Counted from the stretch's first letter, positions 1 through 13,400 are shown. The stretch is 64,000 bases of DNA from Tillandsia leiboldiana (GCA_029204045.2 CM055073.1:22638502-22702501), one strand, 5' to 3'. A program made the numbers and translations. The notes: generated from the letters alone by a model not told the origin.

Positions 1-159
1 CTGCTATTAATGATTTTGGTACTAATGTTGACGGGGATGTGATAATATTGACGAAGAAGGTGATAATATTGACCAAGGAGATACTAATATTGACGGGGTG
101 GTGATAGTGATGGGGATGCACCAATTAATGATGATCAGAACAGTAGTGAGGATGACGAT

Positions 160-1904
160 TTGAATAATCCATCTCCAAATACAAATGATGATCATGATGG
201 GGGGTTGAATTATCTTACAAATGCAGTTTTCAATGAAATCGACAACCCACAAATAAGCAACGAATATGTAGACAATCCTAACGAGGAAATTGAATTTGTT
301 GATCATTCGGAACATTTTCCTTCGGATAATAATTGGATAAAGCAGTATGTTGTAGATCCTATAGAGTTTGATATTCGACAAAACAATATTGGTCTACCTA
401 GCATTGACGAGACTTGGGTTGTACGCGTCTTTCGTGATAAGGCTTCTTTAATGAACACTCTAGACCGGTGGCATATTGACCATAATATTCAAATAAAAGT
501 ATTGAAATCTACTAGAACGACTTATACTGTCAAATGCACGGTAGATGTATGTCCATGGAGATTATATGTTTCAGTTTCTAAAGATACGACGTACTTTAGG
601 GTAAAAATATATGCTGGTCCACACACATGTGTAATTCCAATGCTGAACGCGGTGCACCGTAATTGTAATTCGAGCCTTATATGTCAACTCGACATTAGGT
701 AAGACTTAATATGACGCCAAAAGAAATTCAAGAAACGGTGCGACATGTTGACATAACTTATTGAAAGGCTTGGCAAGTAAGGAGTAAAACGTTACAGGTT
801 ATTTACGGGAGCTGGGAGCAGTCATACACAGACTTGCCTCATTACCCTACTATACTGAAGGAATGTAATCCTGGCACTTTATGGCATCTGGAACATAGAT
901 GGTCCGCTGATGGGATTTGTCACTTTGGCCTTGTTTTTTGGTCATTTGGATATTCGATTCGTGGATTCGCACATTGTCGGCCGGTCGTGAGTATTGATGC
1001 CACTTATATGTACGACAAATATGAAGGTCATGCTTTGATAGCGACATCTGCAGATGCAAATAATAGACTATATCCTTTGGCATTTGCAATTTATGAAGGG
1101 GAGAATGGAGGGAGTTGGCGATGGTTTCTACAGAATATGTGTCAATATGTTACCCGCGATAGAGCCATTTGTTTTATATCTGATCAATTTTCTGGATTGA
1201 GGGAAATAGTGGTTGATATCTATCCTCCACGACAGGGTCACTCGCATCGTTGGTGTCTTCGACACATAAAAGCAAATATGAATAAGCGCTTCAAAAACGA
1301 TACTTTGTTAGATAAATTCTGGAACATCGGAAGTGCGTCAACACCGACCGAATATTATCAGCTAAAAGAAGAATTAGATGCGTTGGATCACGATGCTTGG
1401 CAGTGGGTGCATGATCTTGAAAGATATAAAGAGTACTAGGCAAGGGCATTTGATGGAGGCCCACGATTTGGGTTGATGACTACGAATCTTTCTGAATCGT
1501 TAAATGGGGTATTTAAGGGGATTCGTGCTTTGCCGATTACGGTTTTTGTTGTGGGGACATTTTATAAACTGAATAAGTATTTCTTAAAACACCGCGATGA
1601 CGATGAAAGTGTGACGGGCGCGTTAAGTCCTAATATACAAGTAATAATTACTGAAGGTATGGATCAGGCGCGGGAACATATTGTCCAACGTTTTGGACTA
1701 ATGGAATTTGAAGTCAATATTGGAGATTTCTCCTACACAGTGATCGTGAATGGAACAGAAGCAGCATGCTCATGTGGTGAATTTCTTTGATCGAGAATAT
1801 CTTGCTCGCATCTCCTAGCAATCTATAGTACTTCACAAATAAGAATAGACTATCATATTTTTTATTCACGCTGGTATAATATGGACTACTATCGTGCGAC
1901 TTAC
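160..1904 (+). pseudogene. MULE (Mutator-like) transposase, decayed
   Basis: Remnant of a MuDR-type DDE transposase. Around 412-702 is an N-terminal MuDR-like module (VFRDKASLMNTL, then TVKCTVDVCPWRL). From about 961 is the MULE transposase core, with the first acidic residue in VSIDATYM, the second in FISDQFSG and a following RWCLRHI motif. A SWIM zinc finger closes it (CSCGEF near 1765-1785, then a CSH pair near 1805). The frame from 711 onward is consistent but carries nonsense codons near 762, 1437 and 1788, and the upstream part is in another frame. The 3' end is cut at 1904 by a TRIM. No terminal inverted repeats were seen, and the left end probably lies outside the window. Not functional. 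Confidence 0.9.
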
Positions 1905-2356
1905 TGTGACGCCCTCAATTGTCCCACATTGGATGTGGATGAAATTGTGAATGGGTTTATATAAGACATGGACACTAGTAATAATAACTGGGCTTAAGGA
2001 TTTTGGGTTGTGATTTGGGCCAAACGAGTTATTATTGCTAGTGGGCCGGGTCATTATATTTGGTATCAGAACCAATAACCAGCCGGAAGTGTGTGACGAG
2101 TCTCGGCTGAGCCTGGGTCTAGATGACAGGGCTAGCGAGACAAGTCTTACATCGCCTGGTGATCTTGGGCTGACGAGGACGTCAGGCCTAAACGGGGAAG
2201 TCTGTGACGCCCCCAATTGTCCCACATCGGATGTGGATGGAATTGTGAATGGGTTTATATAAGACATGGACACTAGTAATAATAATTGGGCTTAAACATT
2301 TTGGGTTGTGATTTGGGCCCAACGAGTTATTATTGCTAGTGGGTCGGGTCATTATA
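1905..2356 (+). mobile_element. TRIM retrotransposon with 154-bp LTRs
   Basis: Two direct repeats of 154 bp (1905-2058 and 2203-2356) start TGTGACGCC and end CATTATA, probably decayed from CGTTACA. Right after the first LTR is TGGTATCAGA at 2061, matching the usual tRNA-iMet primer site. Before the second LTR is a purine run, AACGGGGAAG. The internal part is about 144 bp with no coding capacity, which fits a terminal-repeat retrotransposon in miniature. The flanks do not match (CTTAC left, ATAGG right) and belong to different elements: a MULE on the left and a gypsy pol on the right. The same family recurs at 25428-26392. Confidence 0.85.
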
Positions 2357-3165
2357 ATAGGCCAATCCAAAACCGAAGCCACCTTCTTAGGATCGACTGC
2401 AATTCCCGAAGCGGTGATGATATGTCCCAAGAAGGCAACCTCCCGAAGCCAAAACTCACACTTCTTGAGTTTTGCGAAAAGCCCCTGCTCTCTCAACGTC
2501 TGAAGGACAATCCTCAAATGATCCATATGCTCCTCGTCAGAACGCGAATATATCAAAATGTCATCAATAAAGACCACCACAAACTGATCCAAGTAAGGTC
2601 TAAATACTCTGTTCATCATATCCATGAATGCTGCCGGTGCATTTGTAAGTCCAAAAGGCATGACGATGAATTCATAATGTCCATACCGGGTTCTAAATGC
2701 CATTTTAGGAACATCCGTCCCCTTTACCCTAAGTTGATGATATCCAGATTACAAATCAATTTTTGAGAAAACAGTAACACCTTGCAATTGATCAAATAAA
2801 TCATCAATTCGGGGTAAAGGATACTTGTTCTTTATTGTAACTTTATTCAGTTCCCGATAATCAATGCACAACCTCAAACTGCCATCCTTTTTCCTCACAA
2901 ATAATACCGGAGCTCCCCAAGGCGAAACACTTGGCCTTACAAAGCCCTTAGCTAATAGATCCTCCAATTGTGCCTTGAGCTCCTTTAATTCCGCAAAAGC
3001 CATGCGATACGGTGTCTTCGAAATAGGTTGAGTGCTGGGGATCAACTCAATGGTGAACTCAATCTCCCTCTCAGGTGGCATCCCGGGCAACTCTTCCGGA
3101 AAGACATCTTGAAACTCGCTTACTACCGGTATATCCAAAACTGACGGTGTAGGTCGAGTGATCAA
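2357..3165 (-). pseudogene. Ty3/gypsy pol fragment: start and core of reverse transcriptase
   Basis: Read from 3165 down to 2357. It begins with the protease-RT linker (VVSEFQDVFPEELPGMPP), then RT motifs (SPWGAPVLFVRKKDGSLRL, CIDYRELNKVTIKNKYPLPR, MPFGLTNAPAAF) and the catalytic VFIDDILIYS, ending in a DWPI motif at the TRIM border. One frame change near 2720-2750 splits it. It is continuous with the protease fragment at 6486-6740, since both flank the 3166-6485 insertion with a shared ATCAA duplication. The sequence resembles chromovirus-type gypsy. RNase H and integrase are absent here. Confidence 0.9.
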
Positions 3166-3817
3166 TGTTGGAATAAAAATTAAAATTCCTAAAACCCTCA
3201 ATAATAATTTTATGTTATTATTAATTCTTATTTACTAATTAATTTACTCTCTTTTAATTAATTTACTAATTAATTCTTATTAAAGTATATTAACGTTGGG
3301 TTGGGAACGTTCCTGCTTTAATGCATTAATTCACCATTTAGGTGAATTAAAGTTGGCATGAAACCCAACGGCTTTTTATTGTCCTGCCCCTATATATACA
3401 TAGGTGTGGGCTATAGGAGTTAGGGTGAAAGAAAAAGTCAGTCAGAGAAAGAAAGAAAGAAAAAGAAAGAGAGAGAAAAAGAATTATTTTAAGTTTTATT
3501 TTAAATTTTATTTGGTTAATTTTATTTATCGGGTGTTGAAAGAAACTTCGTCAAACCTCTTCCGCGGTCGTGCTCGTAGGAAGGGGAGTTCCGGTCGTAC
3601 CTTGGGGTGGTATCTCCGATTAATCCGCACGAAGGACGGAAATACGCCTTAGGGCAGTGCCTCGCACGCTTCCGGATCAATTTTATTTCGGTTTATTTTT
3701 ATCTACAATTTCTGGAATTTCATAGCGATTAAAGGTAAGTTATGTTATTCAATTTTAAACAAATAATAGTTAGATAATTTAATCATGATCAAAGTTAGTG
3801 CGATTATTTTCCTAACA
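3166..3817 (+). repeat. Left LTR of the 3166-6485 element
   Basis: 652 bp, TG...CA ends. It contains a CTATATATACAT TATA-like box near 3390 and a GA-rich leader, and an open frame of 82 codons (3404-3652) that is identical in both LTRs. That ORF is Lys/Arg-rich and overlaps the putative leader, so I do not call it a gene. Confidence 0.93.
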
Positions 3818-5067
3818 GTCTAAGGCGTATTCCTATTTGATTGTGATTAACGATCTAACGAGTGCTAATCCGAAAAGAAAAAATATTGCATATTACATAT
3901 AATTTTGTTGTCAACTTATTAGTATGTTTAACATTCAAATTTAAACATATTGGAATTAGCATTTTAAAATTTTAATTGCATATAGATTATTGTCATTTAT
4001 TTGCTCTCTTTAAAATTATTATATATATATTTTTACTGTTTTCACTTTTTAGCTACAGTAAAATATATATATACATATATATAAATAATAATAATAATAA
4101 TTAGAATAATAAAAAATTTATTTACTGTTTTAGCTTCGAAAAAAAAAGAAAAAAAAAATATATTTATATATAGTTTTATCTACAGTAAATTAATTTTTTA
4201 AAAAAATTGTTTTAAGTAGTATTTGAATCTGCAACATTAGTCTTAAGGTAAAGACACATAACCAATAAGCACAAAGCCTACTTCATATATTTTAGTTTAA
4301 TCTTATATTATTTACTGCAGCTTACATATTTTATTTGATTGCATTTACATCCGAAAATATTTAAATCAAATTCAAACTTTAATTGTTTGGGTCATCTGTT
4401 TGCTATTAAACTAATTGAGATAAAAAGATTAATATTAAAATCTTAAACAATGTGTATTTGTTTTATATATATATATTAAAACAAATAATAATAATATTAA
4501 AAGATTTATTGAATCTTTTTTGTAGCACATAGTTGCTAGTCTTAAATTTTTTTTTTTATGCTCTCAATTAGATTATCTAAAATGTTTCAAACTTAGATAC
4601 CTATCAAGCTATTTGTCTACTGGACAAATTATTTCATTTTTATCCAGATTTGCTTATGAACTTAGAGAACTATTAAAATTAGGTTTGCACTTCCTTCAAT
4701 CAGAATAGAAAACCAATACCGATTTAGTGAGATTGAACCAAACCCTATTAGACATAGTTGATGTTATGTTTTTAAGTTCTGATGTATCTCAGAACTTGTG
4801 GGGGAAAGTTTTTTATCAGCTTGATATATTTGGGTATCCTAATTGTTCACCTGTTCATATTTCTGTTGATCCTAGTATGATTCATTAGATTGCTCGAGAG
4901 AAAGTATTTCGTTAATTTAAAAATAATCTATCTTATGGACTCAAATTTGTTGGTTGTTCTGAATACCAATTGAATTTCTAATTCTTTGAACATCAAATCT
5001 ATTTCTATTCGGTGTGATTCTAAAGCTACAATTAAGTTTTTGTAAAATGAAATTGATAAATTTCAAA

Positions 5068-5237
5068 GATAATAGACATATTAAATTGAGACAAGAATTT
5101 GTTAGATGTCTAATTTTTATAATATTATTTTTTTGAATTTTATCATATCTGAGCAGAAACTTGCAGATTTCTTGACGAAAGGCCTGAATAGAACTAAGGT
5201 CCTAGAGTCATCGAGGGGGATGGGACTTTGCCCATAA
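5068..5237 (+). pseudogene. Copia RNase H C-terminal remnant
   Basis: Two short frames carry NRHIKLRQEFVRC and then EQKLADFLTKGLNRTKV followed by SSRGMGL, the conserved end of Ty1/copia RNase H. A stop and a frame change separate them. This is the only recognisable protein in the 3166-6485 element and it sets the superfamily as Ty1/copia, plus strand. Confidence 0.8.
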
Positions 5238-5833
5238 AGGGCCTTCCTGCAATGGGAACCCAACCTTTGTGATAGGAGATCCCTTGAAGAAGGTTCAATG
5301 TGGTAAAAACAAGCTATCAGGTTGGCCAAAGAGCACTTTCTACAGTTTATTCAGAGGAACTTTAGTTCCAATTCCATCCCTATGATGAGTTGTGCTCTGT
5401 GTAGTGGTTGAGGTTGAGCTTATAGCTCTTAATGGAATCCGAGGCAATAATTTTTGCGAGATGTGACTCTACACACATCCCTGGAGGAGACCACCTATAT
5501 AAGAATATTCGTATAAGGCCGCGACTATGTGATGTGGGCTGTCCATAGAAATTCTTATGAAAAATCAAGGTACTGTGGATGGCCTTTAATGCACAGACTC
5601 GCGACGGAGAATTCTGTACTGTGTGTGTGGCAGTTGAAGTCAGGGTCAAAGGAACGTAGTTCAAGACCTGGTTCACTCCGATTCCTTCTGATGAAAATTG
5701 TTTACACTAAGTGAGGTTAAGTCTTTTAAAGACACCTTACCTATTACATAGTATAAACACCCGATAATCTTATTTTATTTTATTTTATTTTTGAGTTTAA
5801 TTTTATTTCGAAATTTTGAATTTTGTGGGTGAT

Positions 5834-6485
5834 TGTTGGAATAAAAATCAAAATTCCTAAAACCCTCAATAATAATTTTATGTTATTATTAATTCTTATT
5901 TACTAATTAATTTACTCTCTTTTAATTAATTTACTAATTAATTCTTATTAAAGTATATTAACGTTGGGTTGGGAACGTTCCTGCTTTAATGCATTAATTC
6001 ACCATTTAGGTGAATTAAAGTTGGCATGAAACCCAACGGCTTTTTATTGTCCTGCCCCTATATATACATAGGTGTGGGCTATAGGAGTTAGGGTGAAAGA
6101 AAAAGTCAGTCAGAGAAAGAAAGAAAGAAAAAGAAAGAGAGAGAAAAAGAATTATTTTAAGTTTTATTTTAAATTTTATTTGGTTAATTTTATTTATCGG
6201 GTGTTGAAAGAAACTTCGTCAAACCTCTTCCGCGGTCGTGCTCGTAGGAAGGGGAGTTCCGGTCGTACCTTGGGGTGGTATCTCCGATTAATCCGCACGA
6301 AGGACGGAAATACGCCTTAGGGCAGTGCCTCGCACGCTTCCGGATCAATTTTATTTCGGTTTATTTTTATCTACAATTTCTGAAATTTCATAGCGATTAA
6401 AGGTAAGTTATGTTATTCAATTTTAAACAAATAATAGTTAGATAATTTAATCATGATCAAAGTTAGTGCGATTATTTTCCTAACA
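5834..6485 (+). repeat. Right LTR of the 3166-6485 element
   Basis: 652 bp, the same length as the left LTR and near-identical to it. The stretch TTGTGGGTGAT just before it is the likely polypurine tract, which supports plus orientation. Confidence 0.93.
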
Positions 6486-6740
6486 ATCAAATCCACTGAA
6501 CCCAAAAATGCCGAACAACCACCTTGGATCAAATTCCTTACCCGCGAAGCAGAGATGGTAGTTGCAAAGTACGTGCTCTTGCATGTCTGGAAAGTAAGTC
6601 CGGGGTGTCCAGGTTTTTGTAACCGTACCTCCCTTCTCTCACAATCAATAGCCGCAAAATGGCGAGTCAACCAATCCATGCCCAAAACCACATTGAACTC
6701 ACGAATCGGCATAACTACAAGATCAACCGGATACACTTAG
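6486..6740 (-). pseudogene. Ty3/gypsy pol fragment: protease end
   Basis: Read from 6740 down, the frame gives PVDLVVMPIREFNVVLGMDW then LTRHFAAIDCERREVRL, the conserved region after the retroviral-type aspartic protease of plant gypsy elements. It continues into the RT fragment at 3165-2357 across the inserted copia element. The upstream protease active site and gag are missing because the sequence changes to an unrelated LTR near 6741. Confidence 0.88.
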
Positions 6741-8145
6741 GTTAATACTCACTTAGAACAAAGCTAAACCTTGTAATCATCTCCTTTACCATACTTAGGG
6801 CTAATCCTAATTTACCCAAGAGTACTAATGTGATTTCTACACCACTACTCTTACAACAATGCTTCTAAATCAAAGAAAGCAAAGGAAAAGAGATGAAATC
6901 ACCCATTTTCAGTGAAATCCCCCGCCTCTTGTAAAATCTTAAAAAAAGAAGGCTTGATCTCTTGTTCTTCAAGAAAACCTCCTAAAACATAGGTTAGAAA
7001 CCAAAATAGATCATTAGAAATCTCTTTGGAGCTTAAAAACTCAAAACTCTCAAATTTTACCAAAACCCTAAAAACTCCCCTCTTGATTTCTTACTCAAGA
7101 GAGGTTGGGAGAGGTTCTTTTTCCTCCTAAAGTTCTTCCCTTGCGATCCACTTCTGATTCGTGGCTGTGAAAAAGATCAAACACACCAAATGACTCTCCT
7201 CCAAGCTAGGGTTTCTCTTCTTCTAGAGAGAGAAAGAGAGGAGAGAGAGTGAATGAGAGGGTTCCTGAAAGTGGAGGAGAGGTCCCCCCAACCTTATATA
7301 CTTGGGCCCCCCACAGATATTACAAGTTAGCCATTCTCTCACTGGCAGGCCCGAAAAAGTCCAAACATTTTCCCCGAAAAGGTTCGGACCCCGAACGTCC
7401 AAAGCACTCTGCGCGAAGAAGGTCCAGACTTTTCCCCGAAAAAGTTCGGACCCCAAACGTTGGTTTTCTGCGCACCAAGATAGTCCGGTCCTTTCTTCAC
7501 ACGATGGGGACTTTTTAAAATGGTCCAGACTTTTCCAAAAAGGTTTGAACACGAAAGTCAAATTTCCACATTTTCATCGCCTCGAAAAATGTGCTTTCAC
7601 TCTACGAGGCCCTAAACCCCACGGGATTATTTCGATATGCTCGGAATTCATCTCTAACATACCCACAACCACTTTGATTGTACCGGGGTCTCTTTTAAGC
7701 CGATTTTCATTTCGGAACTCATTTTAAATTCTGTTTTCAACTCACTTTTGTCTGAACGCCTTTTGTTTCTGTAGTGTCCACGGTTTTCGTTCGGTATCAC
7801 TTTCGGTATTCACGAATTTTCAAGCACCCAAAAGCCGAAATGAGTGTTCTAAACTCTTTCTTATATTAAACTTAGAAAAATCACATCGGAAGCTCCACTT
7901 ACCGGAATTTAGAGCCGATCGCACAACCGTTTTCCGTTTTCTGAGCCCTACACCATGAAATAGAAATCCGACCGAAAAGATATAACAAAAATATGAGAAA
8001 AAATACCATGAATACCGAAAGTGATACCGAAGTGGACACTACAGTTTCGAACCAAACTTGCTCTAACTCTTTTTAATCGTATTTTTAAACACGTTTAGGG
8101 CGTCTTATTCTTACTTTGCCATTTTAGAAAAACCGAGGCACCACA
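6741..8145 (-). mobile_element. Long LTR (minus) with polypurine tract, truncated
   Basis: On the minus strand the block starts TGTGGTGCCTCGG at 8145, directly after a purine tract AAAAGGGGGAGATGACGGAG (8151-8170). This is the layout of a 3' LTR. A TATA box (GTATATAAGG, near 7293-7302) is followed by a CT-rich leader and a long untranslated-looking stretch. GGTCCGAAC boxes lie upstream of the TATA. The other end near 6741 lacks a clear CA terminus and abuts the gypsy protease, so it is probably truncated. A MITE sits inside (7769-8044). The polypurine tract style suggests a SIRE-like copia. A host gene promoter is an alternative. Confidence 0.55.
7769..8044. mobile_element. MITE, 276 bp, ends CTGTAGTG...CACTACAG
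   Basis: Inverted ends: CTGTAGTGTCCAC at the left pairs with GTGGACACTACAG at the right, and a second paired block reads GGTATCACTTTCGGTATTCA against its complement. No coding capacity. A TTT on both sides may be the target duplication, which with a CACTA motif in the ends would hint at a CACTA-type MITE. The superfamily is uncertain. Confidence 0.7.
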
Positions 8146-8320
8146 ATCTCCGTCATCTCCCCCTTTTGTCAAAAATTGCCTAATAGAGAAAAACAAGACA
8201 AAAGAAAATTACGAAAAGCATTAGTCCATAGTTACAAGACCATAATAAGTTTTTGTTCGTCAACAAACTAAAATGAGAATGGAAAGCAAGACAGGGTGGT
8301 TGGCTGAATAGTATAATCCA

Positions 8321-8410
8321 ATGGGTGGAAATGATCAAAGAGATAGATCTAATGGTAAAAAAATTGGTAGCACAAATTGTTTGGTGCTATCGATAGCATT
8401 CCAACCATAC

Positions 8411-8495
<85 letters not shown>
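8321..8495. repeat. (TA)n microsatellite and flank
   Basis: A perfect (TA)n run of about 40 units (8415-8494) follows a short sequence that resembles the end of the MITE family described below (ggtagcac...attggtgct-like spacing). Open frames of Ile-Tyr repeats here are artefacts of the microsatellite. Confidence 0.9.
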
Positions 8496-8497
<2 letters not shown>

Positions 8498-8733
8498 TCC
8501 GGCTACTATACTCTTATGAGCAAAATTTTTTTGTACTCATAAGTTTTCATTCCTTGGAAGAAGTAATGTGCGGTTAGGATTATAATAGTTTCTAAGATTT
8601 TTACTATTTCCCCAACAACTTAGTAAACCCTAGGGGGACCACTATCATTCTAACCGCACATTCCTTCATCAAAGGGTGAAAAGGTTATGAGTACAAAGGG
8701 GTTTATACTCATAAGAGTATAGTAGCCCTGCGC
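8496..8733. mobile_element. TA-targeting MITE, family A, copy 1
   Basis: Terminal inverted repeats GGCTACTATACTCTTATGAG and its complement at the right end. An inner inverted pair has the cores GTGCGGTTAG and CTAACCGCAC. Both ends adjoin (TA)n, which fits insertion into a TA microsatellite with TA duplication. No coding capacity. Confidence 0.85.
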
Positions 8734-8780
8734 TATATATATATATATATATATATAAAGAGATAGAGAGAGAGAGCGCG

Positions 8781-9660
<880 letters not shown>

Positions 9661-9730
<70 letters not shown>
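9661..9730. repeat. (TA)n microsatellite
   Basis: Perfect TA run of about 35 units between MITE copies 2 and 3. Confidence 0.95.
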
Positions 9731-9731
<1 letters not shown>

Positions 9732-9801
9732 CTCATAAGCACCAATAGAAAACTTATAAAAACCAATTGCTTGATACTTTTACAAATATAGTAGCCAGAC
9801 T
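9731..9801. mobile_element. TA-targeting MITE, family A, end fragment (copy 3)
   Basis: About 70 bp matching only the right end of family A (CACCAATAG, then ACCAATTGCTTGATACTTTT, then TATAGTAGCC). It is followed by (CT)n and (TA)n to 9936. A truncated or deletion derivative. Confidence 0.65.
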
Positions 9802-9828
9802 GTCTCTCTCTCTCTCTCTCTCTCTCTC

Positions 9829-10820
<992 letters not shown>

Positions 10821-10835
10821 TATATATATATATAT

Positions 10836-11057
10836 GAATCCGGCTACTATACTATTAATAGTACAACTTATTAGTACTATCAAATTTTCTATCCTTAGAT
10901 CAACCCCTTTGATCATTTTCACCCGTTAGATTTTACTATTTCCCAACCACCTATTAAATCGAAGGGGCCCACTATCATCTCAACCACATATTTTTTAATC
11001 CAAGGGTTAAAAACTTAATAACACTAATGACTTGGTACTATTAATAGTATTACAGCC
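10836..11057. mobile_element. TA-targeting MITE, family A, copy 4
   Basis: Inverted ends CCGGCTACTATACTATTAAT and TATTAATAGTATTACAGC. The core GGGGCCCACTATCAT is conserved. Flanked by (TA)n on both sides. Confidence 0.82.
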
Positions 11058-11122
<65 letters not shown>

Positions 11123-11124
<2 letters not shown>

Positions 11125-11337
11125 ATGCTCCTATACTATTGATAGTATTAGGACCTTACTACTATAAACTTTTTGACCCTTAGATGAAAGGATGTGCGGT
11201 TAGGATTTATACTATTTCACCAACAATCCACTAAACCTTACGGAACCACTATAATTCTAACCGCACATCCTTTCATCCAAGAGTCAAAAAATTTATAATA
11301 GTAAGGCCTTAATAATACTATCAATAGTATAATAGTC

Positions 11338-11340
<3 letters not shown>
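11123..11340. mobile_element. TA-targeting MITE, family A, copy 5
   Basis: Inverted ends CTCCTATACTATTGATAGTA and TACTATCAATAGTATAATAG. The inner inverted pair GGATGTGCGGTTAGGAT and ATTCTAACCGCACATCC is well preserved. Left flank is (TA)n(GA)n, right flank (TA)n. Confidence 0.85.

Positions 11341-11404
<64 letters not shown>
11341..11404. repeat. (TA)n microsatellite
   Basis: TA run of about 30 units between MITE copies 5 and 6. Confidence 0.95.
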
Positions 11405-11408
<4 letters not shown>

Positions 11409-11550
11409 GGGCACCTATTTTTCTAAAAGTATCTAGTTACTGGTCTTTGTGGGTTTTCGATCCTTGGAAAAGATATACGATTTTGATGATAGTGAGCCCC
11501 CTTAGGTTTAGTGGGTGGTTGATAGAATAGTATGATACAAGCACCATAGC

Positions 11551-11551
<1 letters not shown>
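11405..11551. mobile_element. TA-targeting MITE, family A, partial copy 6
   Basis: About 147 bp. It has the shared pieces GATAGTGAGCCCCCTTAGG and TTTAGTGGGTGGTTGATAG but lacks about 80 bp of the family consensus. Flanked by (TA)n and (CT)n. Confidence 0.65.
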
Positions 11552-11600
<49 letters not shown>

Positions 11601-11820
11601 TTCGGCTACTATACTATCGATAGCACCAAGCATTTGGTGCTATCAAGTTTTCCACCTTTAGATCAACCCCTTTGATCATTTCTACCCGTTAGATCATTCT
11701 ATTTTCCCAACTATCCACTAAACCCTAGGAACCCACTATCATCCTAACCACACATATCCTAATTCAATGGTTAAAAACTTAATAGCACCAATGACTTGGT
11801 GTTATTAATAGCATAGCAGC
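11601..11820. mobile_element. TA-targeting MITE, family A, copy 7
   Basis: Ends TTCGGCTACTATACTATCGA and TTATTAATAGCATAGCAGC. The core TCCACTAAACCCTAGG is shared with copy 4. Left flank is (CT)n(TA)n(GA)n, right flank (TA)n. Confidence 0.82.
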
Positions 11821-11846
11821 ATATATATATATATATATATATATAT

Positions 11847-12061
11847 AATTGAGCTCCTATGCTTGTAAAAATACAAATTTATTTGTGCTTGTAAATTTTT
11901 TACCATTGGATGTAGGAATGTGCGGTTAGAATGATGGTAGGCCTCTTGGATTTAGTGGGTGATTGATGAAATAGTATAATCTAAGAGGTAGAATGATTAG
12001 ATCTAACGGTAGAAAACTTACAAGCACCCATTGCTTAGTGCTTGTACAAGCGCTTTAGCCG

Positions 12062-12064
<3 letters not shown>
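11847..12064. mobile_element. TA-targeting MITE, family A, copy 8 (inverted)
   Basis: Opposite orientation: starts GAGCTCCTATGCTTGTAA and ends CTTGTACAAGCGCTTTAGCC then GGAC. The core GGAATGTGCGGTTAGAATG is present. Flanked by (TA)n on both sides. Confidence 0.8.
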
Positions 12065-12141
<77 letters not shown>

Positions 12142-13330
12142 ATAATTTTATATAAGAATATTGATATAAAAATTAAATTATATTATAAAATATATTTTAT
12201 CTCATAAATTTTATATTATACTCCAATAAAAAATGTTTGAATTTTTAATATAGTTTATTTGTAATTTTTCCATAGAAAATATTGATATTTTTATTTATTT
12301 AAGACAATCTAGATGGGGTGAGGTGTAAGATATACACCTCTAAGGGGTGTACACTTATACATTCCCTTTATATAAACTTTACATCCCTAATAAATGTAAC
12401 AAAAAGTCGTTCTATTTAAAAGTCATCCCCATTTATGATAGTTGATAAATGGGATAAACATCGCTTCCTTTTGGATGCTTTTTTACACACAAAATAAACA
12501 AGGAAAATTATAACTTAAACCAAAACTCCACTTCTTATCTCTAAGTTCTTCCAATCCAATCGTGCCCTAACAAAACCGTAACTCGATTACGTGAAGCCCT
12601 TAGCTTTTAACGTTTTGATTATGGATGAAGCACAAGTCTAATAACAGAGAAAAATAAATAAAAAATGTTACTCGTACAATTTAGGATGGAAATCTTACAC
12701 TGTAATATACAAGGGATTAAAAATCCCATTTGGGTTGGTTAAGTAATAATAATAATAATAATAAGACCACTTAGTAAATATAGAGCTTTGATTGCCTAAG
12801 AAATAAATCTTACAACTATTCTATATAGGTGTACAGGTAGCATTGCTTAAAATGAATAAGCTAAAAATGAACAACCGCTCAAAATGAACATACTCCTAAC
12901 GTAGTAATCCTACACAGAGAAAAAGGGGTAAAAGAAAAAATTCTCATACTCAGGGCAATCAGTTTAAGAAAGAAAAGGGCTCGAAAAATATTCAAAAATT
13001 TCCTCGCGTAGCAAAAGGAAAAGGAACAACTAAGTACAACTCAAATGCACATGTGAAAAGCGAACAAATAAACCAGTTTTAGTTCCCCAAATATCAATTT
13101 ATATTAATACTTGCATAAATATAGGTATCAACCACAGCTTCAATGTTGCAACATAGATTGGTGTCAACTCACAAACCGGCGTAGACACATAAAAGCAGCT
13201 TGTTTTAGGCAATAGTTGATAATTCCACACAACAATAATCCATAGATTTTATGGAAAGAGGATAATATTACATTTAAATAAATGTAATTCATGTAGTTGG
13301 AATATGATCTCTAATCTCTTGGAGCTGCTT
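12065..13330. other. (TA)n tract and 3' flank/3' UTR of the BZW-type gene
   Basis: A (TA)n run ends at 12134. The remaining 1.2 kb is AT-rich low-copy-looking DNA with a short (ATA)n near 12737-12760. It contains no supported ORF or transposon. The part next to 13330 must hold the 3' UTR of the minus-strand gene. I see no clear AATAAA in the first 300 bases. Confidence 0.5.
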
Positions 13331-13400
13331 TTATTCTTCTTCCTCTTCAGCCTCCTCAAGCCAGTTAACAAATGGCTCTAGGGCTTTCACAAAAGTTTGC
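13331..13400 (-). CDS. BZW2: Terminal coding exon, eIF5-mimic protein (BZW/5MP), end of W2 domain
   Basis: The exon starts after a CTGCAG acceptor and reads, with the AG carried over from the previous exon, RQTFVKALEPFVNWLEEAEE followed by three more Glu and TAA (13331-13333). The aromatic/acidic box (FVNWLEEAEE) is the hallmark end of the W2 domain shared by eIF5, eIF2B-epsilon and eIF5-mimic proteins. In that family this surface binds eIF2-beta and restrains start-codon selection in the cytosol. The phase agrees with exon 20438-20646. These 70 nt are under clear coding constraint. Confidence 0.93.

Larger units (their letters stand above)
3166..6485 (+). mobile_element. Young copia-derived LTR retrotransposon, non-autonomous
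   Basis: Two 652-bp LTRs (3166-3817 and 5834-6485) begin TGTTGGAAT and end CCTAACA. The element is flanked by the 5-bp duplication ATCAA (3161-3165 and 6486-6490). By eye I find only two LTR differences, so insertion was recent. The 2.0 kb internal region is AT-rich and mostly noncoding; only a copia-type RNase H tail is recognisable at 5068-5237. No gag, protease, integrase or full RT was seen and no canonical primer site follows the left LTR. It was presumably mobilised in trans. It sits in a minus-strand gypsy pol between protease and RT. Confidence 0.92.

Noticed and set aside
3404..3652. 82-codon ORF identical at 3404-3652 and 6072-6320 as a gene pair
   Set aside because: Identity follows from the two LTRs being nearly identical. 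The frame overlaps the LTR leader and has no recognisable domain.
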